The notes beneath the pieces are model-generated. The model was not told the DNA's origin, did no database searches, and saw nothing but the letters and a program-made list of their open reading frames with translations. This document shows positions 7,923 through 18,109 of a DNA stretch of 29,532 bases, in pieces (the stretch's first letter is position 1; the number at the start of each line of letters is the position of its first letter). Origin of the DNA: Porphyrobacter sp. (lineage in GTDB: Bacteria > Pseudomonadota > Alphaproteobacteria > Sphingomonadales > Sphingomonadaceae); contig JAGKSZ010000059.1 of assembly GCA_018991295.1 (NCBI GenBank), forward strand, positions 1-29,532. Reading direction: 5' to 3'. A program made the translations under genes and the position numbers.

Positions 7923-9341
7923 ATGACTGGCGCAAGGCGGCGCAGTGCCGTTCTGGTGCTTGGCGCTGCGATTTTCGCGCTGCCCGGTTGCGTCTCGCTC
8001 GCGCCGGATATGCCCGCCATGGCCAGCGCCCAGCCCGTGCCTGACCAATGGGTGCTCGCCGAGCCCGGTGCCACCGAGGTTCCGCTCGATCGTTACTGGA
8101 CGATGCTGGGCGATCCGCTGGTCGATGAATTCGTCACCCGCGCACAAACCGAAAACCTCGATCTGGCGCAGGCTGTCGCCCGGCTGCGGGCAGCGCGGGC
8201 GGGGCTCAGGCAGGCGCGGGCCGATCTGGTGCCCACCGTCAACGCCAGCGGCGGCGTGCGCCGCGATGTGGGCGACTTTGCCAGCGATGATGTGCTGATC
8301 TCGCTCGGCGCGGATGCGGCGTGGGAAGCGGACCTGTTCGGCCGGATCGACAATTCGATTGATGCAGCGCGCAGCGATGTGGCGGCGGCTGGCTATTCGC
8401 TGGGCGATATCGAACGGGTGATTGCAGCGCAGGTCGCAACGCAGGTCATCAGCGCCCGTGCGCTGGCCGCACAGCTGGCGATTGCGCGTGATACCCTCGC
8501 CATTCAGGACGATACCTTGCAGATTGCGCGGTGGCGCAATCAGGCGGGTCTGGCGAACAGCCTTGATGTGGAGCAGGCGCGCACCCAGCGGGCGCAGACG
8601 GCGGCCTCGATCCCGCAGCTGGAAAGCAATCTGGTGGCGGTCGCCAATGCCATTTCGACGCTGATCGGAGAGCCGCCGGGCCGGGTCTACCGCGCCTTCA
8701 CCGATGCCCCGCGCGCTGTGCCCGCGCCGCCGGTGGATGTGGCGCTGACCGCGCCCGCCGATACCCTGCGCCGCCGCCCCGATGTAAGCGCCGCCGAAGC
8801 GCGGCTGGCCGCTGATCTTGCCCGCGTCGGCGTTGCCCGCACCCAGCTGTTCCCGCTTGCCCGGCTTTCCGGCACGCTTGGCACCAGCGGCACGGATGTA
8901 GGCGATCTGTTCGATATTGTGACCGGCAATGTGTTTGCCAGCCTGTCGCAGCTGATCTTCGATGGCGGGCGGGTGCGCGGCCGGATCGAAGGCGCGCGCG
9001 CTGCCGCTGACGGATCGCTTGCTGCCTGGCGGCAAAGCATCCTTGTCGCCTTGCAGGAGGTGGAAAACGCGAGCGTCGATCTCGGCGCCAGCGATGCCCG
9101 CGTCACCGCGCTCGCCGAAGCGAGCGAGGGCGCGCAGAACGCGGCCATTTTGGCGCGCAGCCAGTATCAGGCCGGGCTGATCGATTTCCAGCGCCTGCTG
9201 GTGGCGGAAAGCCAGCTTCTGGCCACCCGCAACGCGCTGGTCGGCGCGCAAGGGTCGCGGGCCAGCGCCTTCATCAGCCTTGCCCGCGCCATGGGCGGCG
9301 GCTGGCAGGAACAGAATTCGGCAAGGGAGCCAAGCGAGTGA
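7923..9341 (+). CDS. TolC/OprM-type outer-membrane efflux lipoprotein
   Basis: Outer-membrane channel of a tripartite efflux pump, NodT/OprM type, 472 residues. The N-terminus has an Arg-rich stretch, a hydrophobic segment and a lipobox, with the lipidated cysteine at C23 (FALPGC). Two repeats of the outer-membrane efflux fold follow, each with long Ala/Gln-rich helices; the first begins near LGDPLVDEFVTRAQTENLDL and the second after RRRPDVSAAEARLAADLARV. The ATG at 7923 is chosen because it places the lipobox correctly; an upstream GTG at 7893 would only lengthen the signal. The stop overlaps the GTG of the adaptor gene. It heads a four-gene operon. Substrate is unknown. Confidence 0.92.
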   Translation: MTGARRRSAVLVLGAAIFALPGCVSLAPDMPAMASAQPVPDQWVLAEPGATEVPLDRYWTMLGDPLVDEFVTRAQTENLDLAQAVARLRAARAGLRQARADLVPTVNASGGVRRDVGDFASDDVLISLGADAAWEADLFGRIDNSIDAARSDVAAAGYSLGDIERVIAAQVATQVISARALAAQLAIARDTLAIQDDTLQIARWRNQAGLANSLDVEQARTQRAQTAASIPQLESNLVAVANAISTLIGEPPGRVYRAFTDAPRAVPAPPVDVALTAPADTLRRRPDVSAAEARLAADLARVGVARTQLFPLARLSGTLGTSGTDVGDLFDIVTGNVFASLSQLIFDGGRVRGRIEGARAAADGSLAAWRQSILVALQEVENASVDLGASDARVTALAEASEGAQNAAILARSQYQAGLIDFQRLLVAESQLLATRNALVGAQGSRASAFISLARAMGGGWQEQNSAREPSE

Positions 9342-10632
9342 ACGATACGACCAGCCCTGCCGCTCCTGATGTGAACGAATTTCTCGGCACCAAGCCTGTC
9401 CCGCGCTGGCGGCGATGGATGAAGTTCTGGCTGCCCGGTCTTGGGCTGGCGCTGCTGATTCTTACCGTGGTGCAGTGCACCCGCGAAGCGCCGCCACCCG
9501 ATTACATCACCGAAGCCGTGGTGCAGGAATCGCTTGATCTGTCGGTCACGGCGACCGGCAATCTGCGGCCCACCAATCAGGTCGAAGTCGGCGCGGAAGT
9601 GACCGGGCCGATCGACAGCGTGCTGGTGGATGTCAATGACCGCGTGACCAAAGGGCAGGTGATCGCGGTCATCAATACCGAAATCATCGACCAGCAGATC
9701 GCGCAGGCCCGCGCCAATCTCAATGCAGCCCGCGCCGCTGCCGCACAGGCGCAGGCGCAATACGATATCGACAAGGTGCAATTGTCGCGGCTTGAGGAAG
9801 TGCGGCGGCTTTCGGGAGGGCGGGTGCCTTCGCAGATCGAGGTCGAACAGGCCGAAGCTGCCGTGGCGCGCGACAAGGCCGCGCTTGCATCGGCGCGGGC
9901 CAATATCGAGGCCGCCTCGGCGCTGCTGCGCGGCAATCTGACCACCCGCAGCCGCGCGGTGATCCGGGCGCCGGTCAACGGCGTGGTGCTCGCCCGCCGG
10001 GTCGAACCGGGGCAGACCGTGGTGGCCAGCTTCAACACCGTTACCTTGTTCGTGATTGCCGAGGATCTGGCGGAGATGCAGCTGCGCGTCTCGATTGACG
10101 AGGCCGATGTCGGTCAGGTCAAGAGCGGCCAGCAGGCGACCTTTACCGTCGATGCCTATCCCGGCCGGCGCTTCCCCGCGACGCTCCAGCGGGTCGATCT
10201 GGCATCGAGCAGCACCTCGCAGGCCTCCCCGGCGGCTGGTGCGGCCGCTTCGGTGGTGAATTACGAGGCGCGGCTCGATGTGAAGAACCCCGATGGTCTC
10301 CTGCGTCCCGGCATGACCGCCACCGCCACCATCGCCACCCAGAACACCGGCAACGCGCTGCTGGTGCCCAACGCCGCGCTGCGGTTCCGCACCAGCAAGG
10401 AAGAGGAAAGCGGCGGCGGGGTGTTCCAGCCGCAGATCGGGCTTGAACGCGACAAGCAGAAGGCCAGCATCGGGGAAGGCAGCCGCCAGCAGGTGCAGGT
10501 GTTGCAGGCTGATGGCAAATTGAAGGCGATCGAGGTCATCACCGGCCGCAGCGACGGGCGGCGCACGGTGGTGCGTTCGGACGCGCTCAAGCCCGGCATG
10601 AAGGTGGTCACCGGCATCAAGGCGGCCGCCAA

Positions 10633-10636
<4 letters not shown>
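9338..10636 (+). CDS. MacA-like periplasmic adaptor (HlyD family)
   Basis: Membrane-fusion protein linking the inner-membrane ABC transporter to the outer-membrane channel. It has 432 residues: one N-terminal membrane helix (about 30-46), a first lipoyl half (about 80-112), a long coiled-coil hairpin (about 115-197), a second lipoyl half (AVIRAPVNGVVLARRVEPGQ), then beta-barrel and C-terminal domains. The hairpin is rich in Ala, Gln and Arg. The start is GTG, overlapping the stop of the channel gene; the stop overlaps the GTG of the ATPase gene. MacA-like function is supported by the two genes that follow. Confidence 0.92.
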
Positions 10637-12554
<1,918 letters not shown>

Positions 12555-12573
12555 GGTCTGGAACATACAGACC
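12555..12573. terminator. hairpin between convergent genes
   Basis: GGTCTG pairs with CAGACC around a seven-base loop, immediately after the permease stop and before the convergent protease gene. There is no T tract on either strand, so this is a weak terminator candidate or an mRNA 3'-end stabiliser. Confidence 0.4.
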
Positions 12574-12616
12574 GCGGGGTCGAATGGGGCCGACTGAGGC
12601 CTGCGCGAAGGGTGTT

Positions 12617-14590
12617 TCAGTTGCAACCGGCTGTGGAAACCGTGGGCTTGATGCCTTCCTTGCGCAGCAACTCGGCAAGGACAACCGTGCCGACCGAAAA
12701 CTGGATCGGAGCTTCTAGGCTGCCTTGTGAGTTGATGCCGACGACGCGGTGGCAGGTATCGAACAACGGCCCCCCTGAATTGCCTTTTGAGAACTGGGCG
12801 TCGGTTTGGATCAGGCGAGTTTTCTCCGGTCCTTGTGAGGTCGTCGTGTAGCCATCGACTATCCGAGAAACGACGCCTCGGGTAAATGAGGCGACAACTT
12901 CTTCCTCGGCGGCGCCAGCACGGTCAGCTGCACCGGGATAGCCGACAGCCCATACCTCTGATCCGCGATTGGGTTCCTTGCCTGCGATTGCCACAATCCG
13001 GCCCGGCAGGTTTGGCACGCGCACGATCGCAATGTCGTGGGTGGGATAACGGGCGATCACCGTGCCCTCGTACGAGGCTCCCGCCTTGTAGGGGTCTTTC
13101 CCGTCCGGCGTCAGATAGACAGTAGGGCTGTCGCCAACGACGTGGACATTGGTAACGACAATCCCTGGCGCGACAATAAAGCCCGAACCTCGGGTCTGCC
13201 GGCGCCGATTGCCCACATATACAATCGACCGGTCGACGCGGGTCGACGAGAACCGCCCGCCTGAAGTGGTCGGCGCCACCGCATCCGCCGCTGCTGCCGC
13301 TGCTGCTGCGCGGACACCTGCCAGCCTTGCGCGTTCCTCGTCGGCCGCCAGCTTGGCGATCCGCGACTTGGCGGTGGTGATTGCCCCGGTTTTCCCCCCA
13401 TTGGAGAGCACCCGCATGATCGCCGGGTTGGTTTCGAACACCGCCAGCGCCTGCCGCGCGCTGGTGCTGTCCGGGGCGGCATTGACGACGCTTGTCAGCA
13501 GTCCTGCGACCTCATCGACCCGGAAGCCCAGCGCCGATTGCACCAGTTCGCGCGCCTTGAGCGTGCCGCGCAAGTTCACCGCCGCAGCGCAGCTGTCAAT
13601 GTCGGCAGCGGCCGATTCGAGCGAGAGCAGATCGACGATTGATCCCGGCTGGCGGTCCGCCAAAAGCTGGATCAGCCCTTCCTGCACCGCCGGCACCAGC
13701 TGATCGCGGATCTGGGCGCGCAGCATCGTCTGGCGCATCCCGTCAATCGGATCATAGATTTCCGCCAGCTGACGGTCGATCGTCAGCAGTTTCTGCCGCG
13801 CCTGTTTGCGCTGCGGGGTCTGGCCGACCGTGCGTTCAAAATCCTGTCGCATTGTCGCCGCCTGCGAGAGCGACACGGCCCGCCCATCCGTCGTCCGCCC
13901 GAGGATGGCAGCCTCCAGTTCCTGCGAGGCGCGCTGTTCGGCGGGCGTAAGGGCGAGCGCGGCATAGGCCGCCAGCCGCTCGGCACGCAGATCGGTGATC
14001 GCTGCGGCCAGATCGGAACTGCTTTCGGGAAGCTGGCTCACGGCCGATTTCATGCTGGCGATGGCCGTGCCGAGCTGCGTGCCTGACAGGCTTTCGATGC
14101 GGCTGATGCCGGGCATCAGGCAGCGCGCACGGGCATCGGCAACGCTGGCGGCGGCTCCGCCCCAGGCGAAGCTGCCCTGCCAGCCGACATCCTGAAACAC
14201 CACATCGCCCGTCGCCCCGCCCAGCGTGACGCTGGCTGCGCCGCCATAGGGCTGGCACGGCGTCACCCGCACGCCCGCCTGCGCATTGACGAGCGCACAG
14301 GCCGTGCCTTCGCCCTCCTGCGCCAGCGCCACGAATCGCGTCTGCGGCGCGCCGCCCGGCAAGCCATCGAGCACCGCAAGTTCGACCTGCCCCTGTTCAT
14401 TATTGGCAAGTTCAAGCCAGATGCCGCCTGTCATCATCCCGCGCTGGACGGTGCCCGTGCGCTCGGGGGCCTGGCCCGCGCTGGTCGCCGCACAGCCAAA
14501 GGCAAGCGCAATCGCCACAGCCCGCGCCGTGATACGCCCCCGGCGCCTGTCGCCGCTCAGTCCGGCTGCTGCGCGATCATCTGTTTCCAA
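12617..14590 (-). CDS. secreted trypsin-like serine protease with long helical N-terminal region
   Basis: The C-terminal third is a trypsin/HtrA-type protease domain. Counted from the C-terminus, the triad is His at about 175 (VVTNVHVVGD), Asp at about 139 (THDIAIVRV) and Ser at about 53 (SKGNSGGPLFD). The N-terminus has an Arg-rich stretch and the hydrophobic AVAIALAFGCAATSAG, a likely signal peptide. A small beta-rich domain and then about 250 mostly helical, Ala/Leu/Gln-rich residues separate it from the protease. No PDZ domain is seen. The start is uncertain: the TTG at 14590 has a GGGGGG stretch just upstream and gives 657 residues; an in-frame ATG at 14680 gives 687 but lacks a ribosome site and falls in the divergent promoter. 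The role is probably periplasmic or envelope proteolysis. Confidence 0.8.
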   Translation of the reverse strand: METDDRAAAGLSGDRRRGRITARAVAIALAFGCAATSAGQAPERTGTVQRGMMTGGIWLELANNEQGQVELAVLDGLPGGAPQTRFVALAQEGEGTACALVNAQAGVRVTPCQPYGGAASVTLGGATGDVVFQDVGWQGSFAWGGAAASVADARARCLMPGISRIESLSGTQLGTAIASMKSAVSQLPESSSDLAAAITDLRAERLAAYAALALTPAEQRASQELEAAILGRTTDGRAVSLSQAATMRQDFERTVGQTPQRKQARQKLLTIDRQLAEIYDPIDGMRQTMLRAQIRDQLVPAVQEGLIQLLADRQPGSIVDLLSLESAAADIDSCAAAVNLRGTLKARELVQSALGFRVDEVAGLLTSVVNAAPDSTSARQALAVFETNPAIMRVLSNGGKTGAITTAKSRIAKLAADEERARLAGVRAAAAAAAADAVAPTTSGGRFSSTRVDRSIVYVGNRRRQTRGSGFIVAPGIVVTNVHVVGDSPTVYLTPDGKDPYKAGASYEGTVIARYPTHDIAIVRVPNLPGRIVAIAGKEPNRGSEVWAVGYPGAADRAGAAEEEVVASFTRGVVSRIVDGYTTTSQGPEKTRLIQTDAQFSKGNSGGPLFDTCHRVVGINSQGSLEAPIQFSVGTVVLAELLRKEGIKPTVSTAGCN

Positions 14591-14679
14591 CTTGCGCCCC
14601 CCGACATCGGCTATGTCAACTTGTGGTGGATCATGCTTCAGTCTGCCTGCTGCAATCAAGGTGACAAAAGCGGAAGTCA

Positions 14680-14706
14680 TTGACAATTTTGTCTGCATCC
14701 TAATAG
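14680..14706 (+). promoter_or_regulatory. candidate sigma-70 promoter for the glycine-zipper gene
   Basis: A perfect -35 TTGACA (14680-14685) is followed after 15 bases by TAATAG (14701-14706). The spacing is short, but the stretch is clearly AT-rich against its surroundings and ends 34 bp before the ATG at 14741. A GGGGG ribosome site lies at 14725-14729. Confidence 0.4.
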
Positions 14707-14740
14707 CTTGCGGCAAAGAGAAAAGGGGGCTTTTCCGATC

Positions 14741-15955
14741 ATGAATACAGCTCGTTCTGCGGCGCGGCGCGCGGCGCTGATTGCCTCTGCGGTCATCCTG
14801 CCAATCGCCATCCCGGCGCAGGCGCAATCGCAGGCTCCCAAACTGGGCGATGCGGTCGCGGTGTGCGAAATGCAGCGAACCCCCTTCGTTCAGGTCCGGG
14901 ATCGCAACCGCGAACAGACCCGCGGCAAGACCATCGGCGGCGCGCTGATCGGCGTGCTGGGCGGGGTTGCCGCCGGGGCGCAGGTGCGCAACGACAATGG
15001 CGGCAGCAGCACCACGGCGATGGTGCTGGGCGGGCTGATCGGGGGCACGGCGGGCGGCTATCTCGGCTATCTCGATGCCAAGCGGCAGATCACCAATGAC
15101 AACCGCGAACTCGTCAAGATGATCAACAGCGACGCGCAGGGCTATGCCACGCGGGTGCAGGCGATGATCGCCTCGATCCGTTCGACCGGCGATTGCCGTC
15201 AGGGGCAGATCACCACCTGGGGGATGAGGCTGGATGCGACCCGCCGCGAATTCAATGCGCGCGAGGCGGCCCGGGCCGATGCGCTTGCCGCCATCACCGA
15301 TCCCAAGGCGCGCAAGAAGCTGGAGCGAGACAGCGCCAAGGCCTCTGCCGCCGATCGCAAGATCCTTGCCCAGATGGATGCCGAGCGCGATCTGATCGAG
15401 GCTGCCATCCGCGATGACAAGAAGCTTCAGGATGATGTGCTGAAATACTTCGATATCGATATCAACGGCATGGCGCAGGCGCAGGCGGAAGTGGAGGGCA
15501 CCAGTCCGGCCTCGCTGCGCGGTGCGGCAGAAGGCTATGTGGTCGAGGTCAAGCCGCCTGCGATCCTTGCCAGCCTCGGGCCGGGCGGATCGTCGACCAG
15601 TTCCGCCTTCGGTTCGGCCGGATCAGCGTTTGGTGGCGGCAGTTCGGCGCCGGGCCTGCCCGCGCCGCCTGCCGCTGCGCCCCCTCCGCCGCCGCCCCCG
15701 CCGCCCGCGCCCAAACCTGCCGCGACCGCGGGGAAGGGCAAAGGCAAGGGCAAGGCCGCTCCCCCGCCTCCGCCTCCGCCGCCGCCGCCCGAACCATGGC
15801 AGGCGGTGATCGTGCGTCCCGGCATTGCTCCGACCAACGGCCATCAGGCCGCGCTGATCGCGCAGCGCGATGCCGAGGCTGAATCCGCTGCCGCCACGCA
15901 ATCGGCGCTGGCGCGGCTGCGGATGGTCTATGATTCGCCCGGGGCCGGATCCTGA
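14741..15955 (+). CDS. exported glycine-zipper protein with polyproline linker
   Basis: Unnamed 404-residue protein. Residues 1-29 form a signal peptide ending in PAQAQ. Two glycine-zipper stretches follow (GGALIGVLGGVAAG and VLGGLIGGTAGGYLGYL), typical of membrane-inserting envelope proteins. The middle, about residues 120-250, is charged and helical and probably coiled coil. A Gly/Ser-rich stretch leads to two proline runs of nine to ten residues separated by a KGKGKGK linker, then an Ala/Gln-rich tail. The ATG at 14741 is preferred to an upstream TTG because it begins the signal peptide. It lies divergent from one secreted protease and eight bases before another, so the three may work together at the envelope. 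Function unknown. Confidence 0.82.
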   Translation: MNTARSAARRAALIASAVILPIAIPAQAQSQAPKLGDAVAVCEMQRTPFVQVRDRNREQTRGKTIGGALIGVLGGVAAGAQVRNDNGGSSTTAMVLGGLIGGTAGGYLGYLDAKRQITNDNRELVKMINSDAQGYATRVQAMIASIRSTGDCRQGQITTWGMRLDATRREFNAREAARADALAAITDPKARKKLERDSAKASAADRKILAQMDAERDLIEAAIRDDKKLQDDVLKYFDIDINGMAQAQAEVEGTSPASLRGAAEGYVVEVKPPAILASLGPGGSSTSSAFGSAGSAFGGGSSAPGLPAPPAAAPPPPPPPPPAPKPAATAGKGKGKGKAAPPPPPPPPPPEPWQAVIVRPGIAPTNGHQAALIAQRDAEAESAAATQSALARLRMVYDSPGAGS

Positions 15956-15963
15956 CCGGGATA

Positions 15964-16800
15964 ATGGCCGCACGCCCCGGCCGCAGGCTTGCAGCACTGC
16001 TGGGCCTGATCGGTGCCGCTGCCCTCGTCGCTGTTCCTGCCGGGCCAGCGTTGCTCCACGCCGCTGCGGGTGACACGCGCCTGCCAGCGGGCGATGCGGC
16101 CATTCCCCAGCCCCTCGCGCAGGCGGTGCGATCGGTCGCCTTTCTGGATATCCCTCCCGCCCAGCCCGGTGCGCTGGGCGATGGCGGTACGGCCATTCTG
16201 GTGTCTGACTGTCTGATGCTGACCGCCAACCACGTGTTCGAGGCGCTGGCAGCGGGCAATAATGCCGTCACTTTGCGGGTGCGTTTCCCCGCGCTGAGGG
16301 GTGATGCAGACGGCGAGGTCAAAGCCTTTACCGCACGGCTTGAGAGCCGCCCCAGCGGGCTGTGGCGCGATCCTGTCTCCGATGACTGGGCGCTGCTGCG
16401 CCTTACCGAATCGCCCGGCCTGCCGCCGCTGGCCCTCGCCCCTGCCTCATGCTGCGGCTGGCAAAGCCTGCCGGCCCCTGCCGCCATCGCCGGATTTCCG
16501 GCCGACAAGTTCGATGCCCGCTCGCCTGCCATGTGGATCGATCCCGATTGCGCCATCACCCGCAGGCTGCCGATCCCGGTCTTTGCCACCGATTGTCAGG
16601 CGACCAGCGGCAATTCCGGCGGCCCGGTACTGGTCATGGCCGAGGGCGGCTGGAAGCTCGCAGCCCTGCTCACCCGCGCCCCGCCGCCCCGGCGTCAGGG
16701 TCTGAGCGTGGGCCAGACGGCCTATGCGCTCGCGGTGGAGGGACGCATCGCCCGCGCCATCGCCCGCGCCAGCAAGCAGGCTTGCGTCGCAGAGCCTTGA
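15964..16800 (+). CDS. secreted trypsin-like serine protease
   Basis: 278-residue protein. An Arg-containing N-terminus and a hydrophobic segment (about residues 9-34) form a signal peptide or anchor. The chymotrypsin-fold triad is visible as H90 (LTANHVFE), D141 (SDDWALLRL) and S218 (TSGNSGGPV). Cysteines at 83, 163, 164, 196 and 211 may form disulfides in the periplasm. It starts eight bases after the glycine-zipper gene and is probably co-transcribed with it. It is short for an HtrA protease and has no PDZ domain. Natural substrate unknown. Confidence 0.83.
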   Translation: MAARPGRRLAALLGLIGAAALVAVPAGPALLHAAAGDTRLPAGDAAIPQPLAQAVRSVAFLDIPPAQPGALGDGGTAILVSDCLMLTANHVFEALAAGNNAVTLRVRFPALRGDADGEVKAFTARLESRPSGLWRDPVSDDWALLRLTESPGLPPLALAPASCCGWQSLPAPAAIAGFPADKFDARSPAMWIDPDCAITRRLPIPVFATDCQATSGNSGGPVLVMAEGGWKLAALLTRAPPPRRQGLSVGQTAYALAVEGRIARAIARASKQACVAEP

Positions 16801-16826
16801 GCCCGGCTACCCGCAGCAGCCCAAGA

Positions 16827-17969
16827 TCACAGCATGCTGGAATAAAACCGCTGTTCAAGCGGCAGCATCGCTGCGCCGATGGCGCAGGCATCGTAGCTCG
16901 TCCGCGAGGCGATGATCCGCGGCAATGGGCGCGGCATTTCGCGGCGGGCATCATCGAACAGTTCGATCGCGGGGAGCAGTTTGGCTGCAAGGGCTGGCGG
17001 CAGGCGCCCTCCGAACACGATGGCTTCCGGGTCCAGCAGCGCAGCGATGGCCGAAGCAATCAGCGAGAACTGATCGCGGCTGCGGGTGATCCATTCATCC
17101 ACGCCGGGCCATTCCGGATCGAAATTGGCCAGCATTGTGGAAATCCCGTCCAGTTCGACTCCTGCGGTGCGCAGCGAATGGAGCAGGGTTTCCAGCGTCG
17201 GGATCTGGAAATTGCGCCACGGGAGCATCCGCCCGATCTCGCCGCTGTTGCCATGCGATCCGCGGATCAGCCGGTTATTGACAATCACCCCTCCGCCAAG
17301 GCCGGCAGCGACATAGATATAGACGAAGTTGGCATATTGGCGGCCCGCGCCCAGAAAACTCTCGCCCACAGCGGCCGCGTTGCCATCACCTTCGACCCAG
17401 CAGGGCAGGCCGAGGCGTTCGGTGAACAATTCGTCGATCGGCACCATCGCGAATTCATCCAGCGCGCGCGGCGGGTTGAAGCGTGACTTGCCATCAAGAC
17501 AGGGCCCGAGGATCCCGATCCCGGCCCCCACCAGCCGCTCACGCGCGGCAGGGGTGCGCGCCAGCAGACGGTCGCGGATTTCCTGAAGCCGCGCAAACAC
17601 CGCCTTGCGGCTCATCACCGGCATGGTGAACTGTTCGTGGCCGACCACATTGCCGGCAAAATCCATCAGCGCCACGGACAGCGCGTCGGTCATCAGCGCG
17701 ATGCCGAGCGAATAGGCGTAATCGGGTGCGACGGTGATCGACACGCTCGGCTGGCCGCGGCGCCCGCTGACCTTGCGTTCGCCAAGCGCGAGCGCGCCGC
17801 GTTCCACCAATTCGCCCACCAGCCGCGAGACCGTTTGCTGCGACAGCCCGCAATCGCGGACAATCGCGGGTTGGACCGTGCCGGGATTGCGCAGCACGTA
17901 ACCGAGTATCGCGGCCTCGCTTTCGGAAGGGCGCTGGAGAAAGTCCTGGATTGTCGTCGGGCTGGTCAT
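16827..17969 (-). CDS. ROK-family transcriptional repressor
   Basis: 380-residue regulator divergent from the TonB receptor gene. A winged helix-turn-helix spans about residues 17-75 (RDCGLSQQTVSRLVGELVERG) and is followed by a ROK sugar-kinase-like domain. The glycine-rich ATP-type loop and EGDGNAAAVGES are recognisable, and GNSGEIG is the usual sugar-contact motif. The zinc-binding CxCGxxGC block that normally follows is absent: the sequence runs directly into MLPWRNFQIPT. It probably senses the sugar or sugar acid released by the pathway and represses the rightward operon. The ligand is not determinable from sequence alone. Confidence 0.9.
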   Translation of the reverse strand: MTSPTTIQDFLQRPSESEAAILGYVLRNPGTVQPAIVRDCGLSQQTVSRLVGELVERGALALGERKVSGRRGQPSVSITVAPDYAYSLGIALMTDALSVALMDFAGNVVGHEQFTMPVMSRKAVFARLQEIRDRLLARTPAARERLVGAGIGILGPCLDGKSRFNPPRALDEFAMVPIDELFTERLGLPCWVEGDGNAAAVGESFLGAGRQYANFVYIYVAAGLGGGVIVNNRLIRGSHGNSGEIGRMLPWRNFQIPTLETLLHSLRTAGVELDGISTMLANFDPEWPGVDEWITRSRDQFSLIASAIAALLDPEAIVFGGRLPPALAAKLLPAIELFDDARREMPRPLPRIIASRTSYDACAIGAAMLPLEQRFYSSML

Positions 17970-18034
17970 GCCGGACTGATGCCAGAGATGATGCAGGCGA
18001 GCAACAATACTACCCGATTAATACTCAAAGTGGG

Positions 18035-18063
18035 TTGTAATGGGCAGGGCACCCTGTTACGTT
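18035..18063 (+). promoter_or_regulatory. candidate promoter and operator of the glycosyl-glycerate operon
   Basis: A -35-like TTGTAA (18035-18040) and a -10-like TACGTT (18058-18063) are spaced by 17 bases. The spacer contains a perfect inverted repeat CAGGG-CA-CCCTG at 18045-18056, well placed for a repressor. It lies in the 140-bp gap between the ROK gene and the receptor gene. The promoter match is moderate. Confidence 0.4.
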
Positions 18064-18109
18064 CCTGTCACGAGGCCCGGAGACACGGGTTCAGATGGGG
18101 AGAAGATCG

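Noticed and set aside
7738..7926. 62-codon frame upstream of the efflux operon
   Set aside because: TTG start, no ribosome site, Lys/Arg/Ser-rich product with no motif, and it runs through the hairpin region.
14591..14827. N-terminal extension of the 12617-14590 protease to 14827
   Set aside because: It would overlap the divergent gene and its promoter, and would place the signal peptide about 100 residues inside the protein.
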